Shown: positions 1-8,473, numbered from the stretch's first letter. The stretch is 35,507 nt of DNA from Chitinophaga pinensis (GCA_945865645.1 CAMBEI010000022.1:1-35507), one strand, 5' to 3'. Made by a program: numbers and translations. The notes: generated by a model from the sequence alone, not told the origin.

Positions 1-946
1 GATTAGGGCAAAAAACGCCCGGTATTGCATTTAATCTGTTTACAATTGTATCACGGCGTAATTTATATTCTGCCCTGGTTGTATTAAAATAATCATCGGG
101 TAAATCAATGGCAGCTTCGCCTAAAATTTGTGCAAAGGATGGCGGACTTAATCTGGCCTGTGCAAATTTCATGGTGGCATCAATCAAGAATTTGTTTTTA
201 GTTACAAATGCGCCAATTCGTCCACCACAAGCACTATAACGCTTGCTGATGGTATCCATTAAAACAACATGGTCATCAACACTTGTTAAATGCATGGCAC
301 TAGTATGGGTACCCTCATAACAAAATTCACGATAAGCCTCATCAGCAAATAAATATAAATTGTGTTTAACAATAAGTTGTTTAAGCACTTCCATTTCTGC
401 AGCACTGTACAAATATCCAGTTGGATTATTTGGGTTACAAATTACAATAGCCCTCGTTTTTGCTGTTATTACTTTTTCAAAATCTTCAATGGGTGGTAAA
501 GCAAATCCAGTTTCAATTGATGATGTGATCGGCTTTACTATTACACCTGCTTCTACAGCAAAGCCATTATAGTTGGCGTAAAAAGGTTCAGGAATAATCA
601 CTTCATCTCCTGCATCCATACAGGCCATAAAACCAAAGATGATGGCCTCGCTTCCCCCTGTTGTAATAATTATTTGTTCGGATGTAACCCCAATGCCCAC
701 TTTTTTATAATAGTGCACCAGTTTTTTACGATAGCTCTCATTACCTGCACTATGGCTATATTCTAATATTTTAAAATCACTATTGCGTACTGCATCTAAA
801 ATCTGCTTAGGTGTTTCAATATCGGGTTGTCCAATATTTAAATGATATACTTTAGTACCTCTTTTTTTTGCTGCTTCAGCATAGGGTACCAATTTTCTGA
901 TGGGGGAAGCCGGCATTTGTATGGCGCGGTTACTTACTTTTAACAT
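1..946 (-). CDS. PLP-dependent class I/II aminotransferase (C-terminus beyond window)
   Basis: Aspartate-aminotransferase-like enzyme that transfers amino groups using pyridoxal phosphate. The gene reads leftward and about 315 residues are visible; the family is usually near 400, so roughly 80 residues lie beyond the left edge. Visible motifs are NPNNPTG, the FADEAYREF segment that carries cofactor-contacting Asp and Tyr, and SKRYSACGGRIG, whose Lys (about residue 235) should be the Schiff-base lysine. The ATG at 946 gives the usual N-terminus MLKVSNRAIQMPASPIRKL. A TAATTTTG box ends four bases before the ATG. The exact amino-acid substrate cannot be read from sequence; this Bacteroidota subfamily is usually annotated simply as aspartate aminotransferase-like. 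Confidence 0.9.
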   Translation of the reverse strand, partial: MLKVSNRAIQMPASPIRKLVPYAEAAKKRGTKVYHLNIGQPDIETPKQILDAVRNSDFKILEYSHSAGNESYRKKLVHYYKKVGIGVTSEQIIITTGGSEAIIFGFMACMDAGDEVIIPEPFYANYNGFAVEAGVIVKPITSSIETGFALPPIEDFEKVITAKTRAIVICNPNNPTGYLYSAAEMEVLKQLIVKHNLYLFADEAYREFCYEGTHTSAMHLTSVDDHVVLMDTISKRYSACGGRIGAFVTKNKFLIDATMKFAQARLSPPSFAQILGEAAIDLPDDYFNTTRAEYKLRRDTIVNRLNAIPGVFCPN

Positions 947-950
947 CTTG

Positions 951-958
951 CAAAATTA
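951..958 (-). promoter_or_regulatory. Candidate -7 promoter box (TAATTTTG)
   Basis: Reads TAATTTTG on the minus strand and fits the Bacteroidota -7 consensus TAnnTTTG. It lies four bases upstream of the aminotransferase ATG, so transcription would start at or almost at the start codon. No TTG at the expected -33 distance was found. Such boxes also occur by chance in AT-rich DNA. Confidence 0.4.
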
Positions 959-1040
959 GCTGAATGTTATTGAAATTGGTTGCAGATTGGTTGAAAATTA
1001 TTGCAGACTTTCAACTAAACAATATCAGGCCATTATAAAC

Positions 1041-1048
1041 TACTTTTG
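1041..1048 (+). promoter_or_regulatory. Candidate -7 promoter box (TACTTTTG)
   Basis: TACTTTTG matches TAnnTTTG and ends four bases before the ATG at 1053. This placement supports 1053, not the upstream ATG at 987, as the real start of the RNA methyltransferase. No -33 TTG at the usual spacing is seen. Confidence 0.4.
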
Positions 1049-1052
1049 CCGC

Positions 1053-2222
1053 ATGCAACTCTTTACAACCACTAGCCGCATCATTATTACATGCAGCAAC
1101 CGCCTTTCTCCCTTTTTACAAATGGAGATAGCCGCTTTGGGCTTTACACCAGAACGTATTTTTAAAACAGGCGTAGAGCTTAAAGGAACTTTACTTGATT
1201 GTATAAAGCTTAATTTAAATGTACGCTGCGCCAGTCAGGTATTATTTTCATTACAAGAATTTAAGGCCGATAATGCAGACGAACTCTATAAAACACTGAT
1301 TGATTTTTCCTGGGAAGATATTCTACATGTAGATGGTTATTTCTCCATCAGCAGTAATGTAGACAATCCAACCATTAATAATTCTTTATTTGCCAATGTA
1401 AAAGTTAAGGATGCGATTGTTGATCGCTTTAGAAATAAAACTGGCGAGCGACCTAACTCGGGCCCCGAGTTAGATAAAACAGTTATTCATTTGTATTGGA
1501 AAGAATCACTAGCCGAAATTTTTATTGATACCTCGGGGGAGACTTTATCTAAACATGGGTACAGAAAAATTCCAGGAAAAGCTCCAATGCTGGAGTCCTT
1601 GGCTGCAGCTACTTTGCTGGCATCTGGATGGGATCGAAAGTCTATATTTATAAATCCTATGTGTGGCTCTGGTACAGTAGCTATTGAAGCTGTTTTATTA
1701 GCAACAAATCGAAAGCCTGGGTTACTGCGTTTTAATTATGCTTTTATGCATTTAGCTGGATATAAAACAGCTATGTACGAGGATGAATTTAATAAGCTAG
1801 AAGCGCAGGTGATTGATGTGTGCGGACTTCAAGTTATTGCAACAGATATTAGTGCCGATGCTATACATATTTCAAAAATAAACGCGGGTATTGCAGGCGT
1901 GGAGGAGTTGATTGAATTTGAGGTTTGTGATTTTGAAGAAACAACTATTCCTGAAGGTGAAAATGGCGTTATCTATTTTAATCCGGAATATGGCGATCGA
2001 TTGGGCGTGGAGGCGGAATTGGAAATTACATATGGCCGCATCGGTGATTTTTTAAAGAAGAAATGTAAAGGGTACTTTGGGTATATTTTTACTGGCAATT
2101 TAGAACTTGCAAAAAAAATTGGATTAAAACCAAAGCGCCGGATTGAATTTTATACTAGTAAAATAGATTGTCGTTTACTAGAGTATGAATTGTATAGCGG
2201 AACTAAACGAACAGATAGATAA
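1053..2222 (+). CDS. THUMP domain class I SAM-dependent RNA methyltransferase
   Basis: Member of the RlmL/YpsC-type family that methylates guanine bases in large-subunit rRNA, acting in the cytoplasm. From the ATG at 1053 the protein is 389 aa. The N-terminal third is a ferredoxin-like/THUMP region, including the short GYRKIPGKAPMLESLAAA segment near residues 169-187. The Rossmann fold begins at NPMCGSGT (201-208), and motif IV is NPEYGDRL (310-317), where many relatives have NPPYG. The longer reading from 987 adds 22 residues not expected in the family and would start upstream of the probable promoter. It is divergent from the aminotransferase. The exact target base is inferred from the family only. 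Confidence 0.85.
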   Translation: MQLFTTTSRIIITCSNRLSPFLQMEIAALGFTPERIFKTGVELKGTLLDCIKLNLNVRCASQVLFSLQEFKADNADELYKTLIDFSWEDILHVDGYFSISSNVDNPTINNSLFANVKVKDAIVDRFRNKTGERPNSGPELDKTVIHLYWKESLAEIFIDTSGETLSKHGYRKIPGKAPMLESLAAATLLASGWDRKSIFINPMCGSGTVAIEAVLLATNRKPGLLRFNYAFMHLAGYKTAMYEDEFNKLEAQVIDVCGLQVIATDISADAIHISKINAGIAGVEELIEFEVCDFEETTIPEGENGVIYFNPEYGDRLGVEAELEITYGRIGDFLKKKCKGYFGYIFTGNLELAKKIGLKPKRRIEFYTSKIDCRLLEYELYSGTKRTDR

Positions 2223-2335
2223 TAGAAGTAATCATTAAGCTATAAGTTGCAAAGGGGTAATATTATAAATGTAAGAGGGGTTTCTAAATAGTAAGATTAT
2301 TTTGAATTTATAGGCATCTTCCTCATCGATTTTTC

Positions 2336-3091
2336 TTATATTTTATTACGAATGTACACCAACTTAATTCCCGTTTTATCAGTTTCTCGTTTATCAATTT
2401 CAAATTGAGGAAGTGATTTTATTAAGGGCGTTAGTTTTTGAAAACCATAATTTCTTGAATCAAAATTGGGTTGTTTCTTTAAAATAAGATTTCCAACATC
2501 TCCTAAAAATGCCCAACCATTTTCATCTGCTAGATCATTAATAGTATGTGCAATTAATTTTAATGTTTCTTTATTAAGCTTGTCAAAAGAAGCCTTGGGT
2601 AAAGGTTTGTTTGTCTTTGTTTTTACAGTGGTACTTTCTTCTTCTTCAAATACAGGAATAATTTCCATGTAAATAAATTTATCACAGGCAACGATAAACG
2701 GGTTAGGTGTTTTCTTTTGCCCGATACCAAAAACTTTCATACCCGCTTCTCTTAGTCGGGTTGCTAGGCGTGTAAAATCACTGTCGCTGCTAATGATGCA
2801 AAAGCCATCTACTTTACCCGAATATAAAATATCCATGGCCTCTATAATTAACGCACTATCGCTCGAGTTTTTTCCGCTGGTATAGCTGTATTGTTGTATG
2901 GGGGTAATGGCATTTTCTAAAAGCACATTTTTCCAACCACTAACAGTTGGTTTTGTCCAATCGCCATAAATTCGCTTAAAAGTGGGCGTACCATATTTGG
3001 TAATTTCTTCCATCACCCCTTTTACATTGCTGTAAGGCACATTATCGGCATCTATTAAAACGGCCAGGCGTATATCTTTTTGTATTTCCAT
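2336..3091 (-). CDS. NYN domain protein with C-terminal OST-HTH/LOTUS domain
   Basis: A LabA/DUF88-type protein of 251 aa. Residues 7-147 form a PIN-like NYN nuclease fold: VLIDADN (11-17, D14 and D16), the SSDSALIIEAMD helix (76-87, D78) and SSDSDF (101-106, D103 and D105) supply the acidic residues expected for metal-dependent RNA cleavage. A linker rich in Lys, Thr and Glu follows (about 148-168). Residues 170-248 then look like an OST-HTH/LOTUS RNA-binding domain, with GWAFLGDVGNLILKKQPNFDSRNYG matching its winged-helix pattern. It lies about 40 bp downstream of the VF530 gene on the same strand. The biological substrate is unknown. Confidence 0.85.
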   Translation of the reverse strand: MEIQKDIRLAVLIDADNVPYSNVKGVMEEITKYGTPTFKRIYGDWTKPTVSGWKNVLLENAITPIQQYSYTSGKNSSDSALIIEAMDILYSGKVDGFCIISSDSDFTRLATRLREAGMKVFGIGQKKTPNPFIVACDKFIYMEIIPVFEEEESTTVKTKTNKPLPKASFDKLNKETLKLIAHTINDLADENGWAFLGDVGNLILKKQPNFDSRNYGFQKLTPLIKSLPQFEIDKRETDKTGIKLVYIRNKI

Positions 3092-3132
3092 AAAATGAAT
3101 GTTGACTACAAGGTAAATCTTTTTAAACTTAT

Positions 3133-3339
3133 CTACCCGTTGATATATAGTTCTTCCACTTTCTTGCGTGCCCAGGGTGTTTTGCGTAAAAATTTAAGGC
3201 TGGAGTTTATGCTGGGGTTGCTTTTAAAACAGTTGACGGGAATGAGTTTGCCTAGTTCTTCCCAGCCATATATTTCCACCAAATGCGTAACAATTATTTC
3301 GAGTGTTTTGCCGTGCAAGGGATCCTTTGATGTTGACAT
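3133..3339 (-). CDS. VF530 family (DUF2132) small DNA-binding protein
   Basis: A 68-aa protein that matches the VF530/DUF2132 family across its whole length. The segments [45 protein letters not shown] are characteristic. The family was described from Vibrio fischeri VF530 as a small helical fold with DNA-binding ability; its cellular role is not settled. It follows a clear terminator of the isocitrate dehydrogenase gene, so it probably has its own promoter or is read with the NYN gene downstream. The ATG at 3339 gives the family's usual N-terminus. Confidence 0.9.
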   Translation of the reverse strand: MSTSKDPLHGKTLEIIVTHLVEIYGWEELGKLIPVNCFKSNPSINSSLKFLRKTPWARKKVEELYING

Positions 3340-3356
3340 AATTAAAATGAAGGGAT

Positions 3357-3382
3357 AAAAAAAGGCAACATAAATTGTTGCC
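3357..3382 (-). terminator. Rho-independent terminator of the type II isocitrate dehydrogenase gene
   Basis: On the minus strand, GGCAACA-ATTTA-TGTTGCC forms a perfect 7-bp stem with a 5-nt loop, followed directly by seven T residues (plus-strand A run 3357-3363). It lies about 70 bp after the isocitrate dehydrogenase stop codon and just before VF530. Confidence 0.85.
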
Positions 3383-3452
3383 CAATAACATTAATAAAAT
3401 AGGCATTTTTAAAAACAAAAAAATACTTTGTTGTAATGAGATGCTTTGTTCT

Positions 3453-4709
3453 TTAGAAGGTTAGTTTATCATAATTTTCCATCCCCATTTTCGTCTTCAA
3501 ATTTTCATCAATGAAATCCAAAAATTCTTCGGTATACAAATAATGCTCCCCATGATTTACTTTATTGCCATGAATACAAACCGCTAAATCTTTCGTCATT
3601 TTTCCGCTCTCTACTGTTTCAATACAAACTGCTTCCAGTGCATTACAAAAATTGACCAACGGGTCGTTACTATCTAATTTGCCACGAAAAGCAAGCCCTC
3701 TTGTCCAGGCAAAAATAGATGCTATTGGATTGGTAGATGTTGGTCTGCCTGCCTGATACTCCCTATAGTGGCGAGTTACCGTGCCGTGAGCTGCTTCTGC
3801 TTCCATAGTACTTCCATCAGGTGTAATTAAAACAGAAGTCATTAAACCCAGTGAACCAAATCCCTGTGCAACGGTATCACTTTGTACGTCACCATCATAA
3901 TTTTTACAGGCCCATACAAAATTTCCATTCCATTTTAATGCGCTAGCAACCATATCATCAATTAAACGATGCTCGTAAGTAATATCAGCATCGGTATATG
4001 CAGCTTTAAATTCATTTTGATATACTTCTTCAAAAATATCTTTAAAACGGCCATCGTATTTTTTAAGGATGGTATTTTTTGTAGATAGATATAGTGGCCA
4101 TTTTTTGCTGAATGCCATATTAAAACAACTTCTTGCAAAACCATAAATACTCTCATCGGTATTGTACATGCACAAAGCAACGCCATCGCCTTTGTAATTA
4201 TATACTTCAAATGTTTGGGCTTCGTCGCCGCCTTCGGGTGTAAAGGTCATCGTTAATTTTCCTTTGCCTTTTATTACTGTATCAGTAGCACGGTATTGGT
4301 CGCCAAAAGCATGGCGGCCAACAATGATGGGTGCGGTCCAGTTGGTAACCAAACGAGGTACATTCTGCATTACGATTGGCTCTCTGAAAACAGTACCATC
4401 TAAAATATTACGGATGGTTCCGTTCGGTGATTTCCACATTTGTTTCAGTTTGAATTCTTTCACACGATCTTCATCGGGTGTGATGGTGGCACATTTAATG
4501 CCCACGCCACAGGCTATGATTGCATTAGCTGCATCAATCGTAACTTGATCATTTGTTTCATCACGGTACTCCATCCCAAGATCGTAATATTGAATGGGAA
4601 TATCTAAGTATGGAAGAATTAATTTGTCTTTTATAAATTTCCAAATAATCCTAGTCATTTCGTCGCCATCTAACTCTACTACTGGATTTACTACTTTTAT
4701 TTTTCTCAT
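3453..4709 (-). CDS. icd: NADP-dependent isocitrate dehydrogenase, type II (eukaryote-like, homodimeric)
   Basis: Converts isocitrate and NADP+ to 2-oxoglutarate, CO2 and NADPH in the TCA cycle. The 418-aa protein is collinear with human IDH1: GDEMTRIIW (15-23), [16 protein letters not shown] (88-103), [13 protein letters not shown] (131 onward, with R132 at the same number as in IDH1), [41 protein letters not shown] and the NADP-contacting HGTVTRHYR. All substrate and metal ligands I can place are present, so it should be active and NADP-specific. It is transcribed in the same direction as a type I enzyme 114 bp upstream, but that gap has its own degenerate -7 box (TACTTTCG). Two non-orthologous enzymes for one step is unusual. 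Confidence 0.96.
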   Translation of the reverse strand: MRKIKVVNPVVELDGDEMTRIIWKFIKDKLILPYLDIPIQYYDLGMEYRDETNDQVTIDAANAIIACGVGIKCATITPDEDRVKEFKLKQMWKSPNGTIRNILDGTVFREPIVMQNVPRLVTNWTAPIIVGRHAFGDQYRATDTVIKGKGKLTMTFTPEGGDEAQTFEVYNYKGDGVALCMYNTDESIYGFARSCFNMAFSKKWPLYLSTKNTILKKYDGRFKDIFEEVYQNEFKAAYTDADITYEHRLIDDMVASALKWNGNFVWACKNYDGDVQSDTVAQGFGSLGLMTSVLITPDGSTMEAEAAHGTVTRHYREYQAGRPTSTNPIASIFAWTRGLAFRGKLDSNDPLVNFCNALEAVCIETVESGKMTKDLAVCIHGNKVNHGEHYLYTEEFLDFIDENLKTKMGMENYDKLTF

Positions 4710-4809
4710 ATTTATGTTTTAATTTTTGCGAAAGTATTTAATTTTTATTTATCAATCTGAGCGTAAGAGAAAAATTTTTAAAAAAATATAGAGTCTTTTC
4801 CTGTATCAG

Positions 4810-4828
4810 TATAACAGTTTCTGTTATA
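4810..4828 (-). other. Perfect hairpin spanning the stop codon of the type I isocitrate dehydrogenase
   Basis: TATAACAG-TTT-CTGTTATA (plus strand) is an 8-bp perfect inverted repeat with a 3-nt loop. The TAA stop codon of the gene lies inside one arm. No T run follows on the minus strand, so it is not a standard terminator. It may protect the 3' end or separate the two dehydrogenase messages. Confidence 0.45.
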
Positions 4829-6089
4829 AATTTCGTATAATCTCATCACCAAATTCACTCGTCTTCAAAAGTGTAGCATGCTCCATAAGATTATGAAAAT
4901 CTATAGTTACTTTTTTACTACGTATCGTTTTACCAATAGCGTGGGTAATTAATTCTGCCGCATCTCTCCAGCCCATATATTCCAGCATCATCACACCACT
5001 CAATAAAATGGAACATGGGTTCATACTATCTGTATTTGCAAAACGCGGAGCGGTACCATGTGTTGCTTCAAAAACTGCATGTCCTGTTAAATAATTGATA
5101 TTAGCCCCAGGCGCAATACCAATACCTCCAACCTGAGCCGCTAGCGCGTCGCTAATATAATCGCCATTTAAATTTAAGGTAGCAATTACCGAATAATCTT
5201 GTGGTGCTAACAAGGCTTGTTGTAAAAAGTTATCTGCAATAGCATCTTTTATAATTATTCTATGGCCAATGCTGGCCACTTTTATTTCTTCATTAGCTAC
5301 CGCTTCGCCATTTGATTTCTTAGTTCTTTCCCATTGATTCCAAGTATATACTTTATCGCCAAATTCCCTTTCTGCTAGTTCGTATCCCCAGTTTTTAAAA
5401 GCACCTTCGGTAAACTTCATGATGTTTCCTTTATGCACAATAGTTACACTAGGTAAATGATGTTCAATGGCATATTCAATGGCCGACCGTATTAATCTTT
5501 CACTACCTTCTTTGCTAACCGGTTTTACACCTAAAGAAGTAGTTTCGGGGAAACGAAATGCTTTTATACCTAACTCATTAACTAAAAAATTCAATAATTT
5601 TTTTGCCTCTTCAGTCCCAGTCATAAATTCTATACCTGCATAAATATCTTCAGTATTTTCTCTAAAGATCGTCATGCTAACATTTTCGGGATGCCACATA
5701 GGTGAGGGAACACCTTCAAAATATTTTATTGGCCGCAAACAAACATACAAATCAAGATCTTGTCTTAATGCTACATTTAAAGATCGTATTCCACCTCCAA
5801 CAGGAGTTGTTAATGGGCCCTTTATTGAGATTATATATTCTTTAAAAGCATACATGGTGGCCTCAGGCATCCATTCCCCCGTTTTGTCAAAAGCCTCTTG
5901 ACCTGCCAATACTTTTATCCATTCAATTTTTTTTTTGCCCTGGTAGGATTTTTCAATTGCTGCATCCAAAACTCTAACTGCAGCTTGCCAAATATCTGGT
6001 CCAATACCATCTCCTTCAATAAACGGGATAGTGGGGTGGTTAGGCACTTGTAATTTTCTATTACTACCCATTGTAATTTTTTCTGGCAT
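4824..6089 (-). CDS. icd: Isocitrate dehydrogenase, type I (bacterial Icd family)
   Basis: Homologous over its full 421 aa to E. coli Icd and unrelated in subtype to the neighbouring enzyme. Seen: [11 protein letters not shown] (22-32), [21 protein letters not shown] (90-110; S103 corresponds to the E. coli AceK phosphorylation site S113), [14 protein letters not shown], the [15 protein letters not shown] segment, [33 protein letters not shown] and EATHGTAP. At the positions that recognise the NADP 2'-phosphate in E. coli (K344, Y345, V351, Y391, R395), this protein has R349, F350, M356, I396 and N400. Catalysis looks intact, but coenzyme preference cannot be assumed. An insertion near 250-275 lengthens the usual loop. 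The ATG at 6089 follows a TACCTTTG box and a palindrome. Confidence 0.94.
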   Translation of the reverse strand: MPEKITMGSNRKLQVPNHPTIPFIEGDGIGPDIWQAAVRVLDAAIEKSYQGKKKIEWIKVLAGQEAFDKTGEWMPEATMYAFKEYIISIKGPLTTPVGGGIRSLNVALRQDLDLYVCLRPIKYFEGVPSPMWHPENVSMTIFRENTEDIYAGIEFMTGTEEAKKLLNFLVNELGIKAFRFPETTSLGVKPVSKEGSERLIRSAIEYAIEHHLPSVTIVHKGNIMKFTEGAFKNWGYELAEREFGDKVYTWNQWERTKKSNGEAVANEEIKVASIGHRIIIKDAIADNFLQQALLAPQDYSVIATLNLNGDYISDALAAQVGGIGIAPGANINYLTGHAVFEATHGTAPRFANTDSMNPCSILLSGVMMLEYMGWRDAAELITHAIGKTIRSKKVTIDFHNLMEHATLLKTSEFGDEIIRNL

Positions 6090-6107
6090 AACTTCAAATT
6101 TGAAGTT
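6090..6107. promoter_or_regulatory. 18-bp perfect palindrome in the 5' leader of the type I isocitrate dehydrogenase gene
   Basis: AACTTCAAATTTGAAGTT reads the same on both strands. It sits between the -7 box (6109-6116) and the ATG (6089), so it would overlap the transcription start and the whole leader. That position suits a repressor operator. No regulator is named by sequence; operator function is inference. Confidence 0.45.
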
Positions 6108-6108
6108 G

Positions 6109-6116
6109 CAAAGGTA
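6109..6116 (-). promoter_or_regulatory. Candidate -7 promoter box (TACCTTTG)
   Basis: TACCTTTG on the minus strand matches TAnnTTTG and ends 19 bases before the isocitrate dehydrogenase ATG at 6089. No -33 TTG at 17-23 bp was found. Confidence 0.45.
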
Positions 6117-6126
6117 GGTCCAAAGC

Positions 6127-6624
6127 TTAAAAATTAATCATGCAATTCAACCAACCATTATCAAAAATTGCATTAGGGTATTTTTTGTAAAAATTTATTG
6201 CTTCATGATTCCAATCAAGCACTTGCCATACTAGGCCGCTGTAATTTTTTTCTTTACATTCCTTAATCAATCTATCAAATAATAGTTTACCAATTCCATT
6301 ACCTCGCATTTTTTCAGTTACTAAAAGATCTTCTAGGTAAAGTCGTTGCCCTTTCCATGTACTATAACGGATATAGTAAAGCGCAAATCCCACAACCTTT
6401 TCATTGATTTCTTTCTCTGCCTCTATTGTTCCTTTTGTAGAGGGGAGCGACGAAGTAGCAACAAAGGCCTGCCAAACTGGCTTTTCTCCAAACCCACTTT
6501 CAACAAAATGTTCAAAACTTACGGTTACAGCATCAGGTTCTTTTTCATACACAGCTAACTCTTTAATAAGCTCCATCATTTGCATGCAATTTATTTTAAC
6601 TGCTTTTTTTATAACTATCTCCAT
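6127..6624 (-). CDS. GNAT family N-acetyltransferase, diamine/spermidine acetyltransferase-like
   Basis: A 165-aa acetyl-CoA-dependent acetyltransferase that resembles the spermidine/spermine (SSAT) branch. Seen: [12 protein letters not shown] (22-33), the [13 protein letters not shown] segment (44-56), VGFALYY (78-84), [20 protein letters not shown] (96-115) with the acetyl-CoA loop RGNGIG at 107-112, and [11 protein letters not shown] (138-148), where Y146 matches the SSAT catalytic tyrosine. A short low-complexity insert (residues 58-75) lies between two strands. It ends 37 bp before the type I isocitrate dehydrogenase start. Polyamines are the best guess for substrate, though thialysine and other small amines are used by relatives. 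Confidence 0.85.
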   Translation of the reverse strand: MEIVIKKAVKINCMQMMELIKELAVYEKEPDAVTVSFEHFVESGFGEKPVWQAFVATSSLPSTKGTIEAEKEINEKVVGFALYYIRYSTWKGQRLYLEDLLVTEKMRGNGIGKLLFDRLIKECKEKNYSGLVWQVLDWNHEAINFYKKYPNAIFDNGWLNCMINF

Positions 6625-6650
6625 TTTTATTGTTGAAATTTTCTTTTTAT

Positions 6651-7877
6651 TTACCTCAGTGCTTGTTCTAAATCTGCGAGTATATCCTGCACATTTTCTA
6701 TGCCTACACTCATACGTATGAGACTGTCTGTAATACCATATTGTTCACGCTTTTCTTTAGGCACACTAAAGTGCGTCATACTAGCAGGATGACATAATAA
6801 GGTATCACAGGTGCCTAATGAAACAGCGCGGATACACATTTGTAGCTTATCAATGAATTTTTTTGCTGCATCAAGTCCGCTCTTCATTTCAAAACTTAAC
6901 ATGGCGCCAGGATGTTTCATTTGTTTTGCAGCGATATCAAAATCGGGATGCGATATTAGGCCTAAATAATTCACTTTGCTTATGGCAGGATGCTGTTCTA
7001 AAAAATTGGCAACTTCCATTGCATTGTGACAATGTCGCTCCATACGTACTTCCAAAGTTTTGATACCCTGGGTTAATAAATAAGTATCAAAAGGATTGCT
7101 ACTGCCACCTAATAAGTGGTGTACTTTTGTAATGTAACCACTCATGTGGGCTAGATCTTTGCTAATTAAAACGCCACCAATTGCGGTGCCATGACCGTTT
7201 AAAAATTTAGTTGTGCTGTGCACAACATAATCAACGCCATATTTAAAAGGTTGTTGTAAATAAGGCGTGGCAAAAGTATTATCAACTGCCACAATTAAGT
7301 TATTAAACTTAGCTAATCTTGTTAACTCATCTATGTCAACACATTGTATTGTAGGATTGGCAGGCGTTTCCAAGTACAACATCTTTATTTTGCTATCTAA
7401 TTTTATAGCATCAGCTGCTGCATTTAAATCTCTCAAATCAATAATAATTACTTCAATTCCAAGCGGGGCTAAAACAATTTCAATCAATTGCTGTGTGCCA
7501 CCATACAAAGAATAATGTGATAATATTTTATCACCAGCTTTTAAAGTGGCAATCAACATGGTACTTATCGCTGCCATGCCACTAGCATGCAAAATGGCTT
7601 TTAAAACAATTGGGTTTCCGTTTTCATCTGTAACACCAAAACCTTCGAGTGCTGCAATCTTGTCTTCCGCTTCTGTTGTGTTAGGATTTCCCCATCGGCC
7701 GTAAAGATATCCTTTTTCTTCCCCTGCAAATCTTCTCATACCTTGCTCCGCCTCATCAAATACATACGTACTGCTGGCGTAAATTGGTGTTAGGTGTGCA
7801 TAACTTGGGTCTTTATCGTGTCCACCATGTATGGCAACAGAGCTAAAACCACTAAATAATTTATTTTTATTAGACAT
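6651..7877 (-). CDS. Cys/Met metabolism PLP-dependent enzyme (trans-sulfuration family)
   Basis: A 408-aa member of the family that includes cystathionine gamma-synthase, cystathionine gamma-lyase, O-acetylhomoserine sulfhydrylase and methionine gamma-lyase. Seen: YGRWGNPNTTEAEDKIAALEG (59-79; Y59 and R61 bind the phosphate of the neighbouring subunit), SGMAAI (99-104), LYGGT (124-128), VDNTFATPYLQ (198-208) and HSTTKFLNGHG (220-230) with K224 as the PLP lysine. Methionine gamma-lyases carry a Cys just after the YG of the LYG motif, but here it is Gly127, which argues against a classical methionine gamma-lyase. Between the other activities I cannot decide. The start at 7877 gives the expected N-terminus. 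Confidence 0.9.
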   Translation of the reverse strand: MSNKNKLFSGFSSVAIHGGHDKDPSYAHLTPIYASSTYVFDEAEQGMRRFAGEEKGYLYGRWGNPNTTEAEDKIAALEGFGVTDENGNPIVLKAILHASGMAAISTMLIATLKAGDKILSHYSLYGGTQQLIEIVLAPLGIEVIIIDLRDLNAAADAIKLDSKIKMLYLETPANPTIQCVDIDELTRLAKFNNLIVAVDNTFATPYLQQPFKYGVDYVVHSTTKFLNGHGTAIGGVLISKDLAHMSGYITKVHHLLGGSSNPFDTYLLTQGIKTLEVRMERHCHNAMEVANFLEQHPAISKVNYLGLISHPDFDIAAKQMKHPGAMLSFEMKSGLDAAKKFIDKLQMCIRAVSLGTCDTLLCHPASMTHFSVPKEKREQYGITDSLIRMSVGIENVQDILADLEQALR

Positions 7878-7942
7878 ATTTTTTAATTGATAATGGTGTA
7901 ATTAATAATTTATAATTTTATCTGCCATTTGCAGCTTACAAT

Positions 7943-7950
7943 CAAAAGTA
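7943..7950 (-). promoter_or_regulatory. Candidate -7 promoter box (TACTTTTG)
   Basis: TACTTTTG on the minus strand, 65 bases before the ATG of the PLP enzyme at 7877. If used, it gives a leader of about 60 nt with no obvious riboswitch fold. Confidence 0.3.
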
Positions 7951-7959
7951 AACAAAATC

Positions 7960-8451
7960 ATGAAGGAATTATTACAACAATACGCCGATTATAATATTTG
8001 GGCCACCAAACAATTGGTGGATAGGATAAATAAATTAAGCAATAAAGAAATTAATAGGGAATTACCCAACAGTTTTTCTTCAATATATAAAACGGTAAAA
8101 CATATGTGGCTGGCAGAAGAAGTATGGTGGCAGAGATTAAAATTAGTTGAGCATCTTGTGTTGGAAAGTGAAAAGTTTACGGGAAGCTTTACGCAATTAT
8201 CAATAACTATGGCAAAGCAAAGCACCTATTGGAGCGATTGGATACGGGCTTCAACCCAAATACAACTGATTCATGTTTTAGAATATAGAAATACCAAGAG
8301 AGAAACATTTAAACAGCCTATTAATGAAGTAATAATGCACCTCTTTAATCATGCAACTTATCATCGTGGGCAATTGATCACCATGTTACATCAATTGAGC
8401 GTAGATAAAATTCCTCAAACAGATTTTATTGTTTTTTCTAGACTGAAGTGA
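7960..8451 (+). CDS. DinB family protein
   Basis: A 163-aa DinB/YfiT-type four-helix bundle. Residues Y8-W14 (YADYNIW) match the family's N-terminal helix signature. H48 (VKHMWLAEEVWW) and H131/H135 (HATYHRGQ) give the usual three-histidine metal site. Relatives include thiol-dependent transferases and proteins of unknown role, so the reaction is not predictable. It is transcribed divergently from the PLP enzyme with 82 bp between start codons, and ends 22 bp from a convergent lipoprotein gene. Confidence 0.9.
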   Translation: MKELLQQYADYNIWATKQLVDRINKLSNKEINRELPNSFSSIYKTVKHMWLAEEVWWQRLKLVEHLVLESEKFTGSFTQLSITMAKQSTYWSDWIRASTQIQLIHVLEYRNTKRETFKQPINEVIMHLFNHATYHRGQLITMLHQLSVDKIPQTDFIVFSRLK

Positions 8452-8473
8452 GATACAGAATAATCTTAGGGTT

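Noticed and set aside
987..1052. Start of the RNA methyltransferase at 987
   Set aside because: It would place 22 residues before the family N-terminus and upstream of the -7 box at 1041-1048.
6651..7877. Methionine gamma-lyase
   Set aside because: The Cys that typically follows the YG of the LYG motif is Gly127, so only the family name is given.
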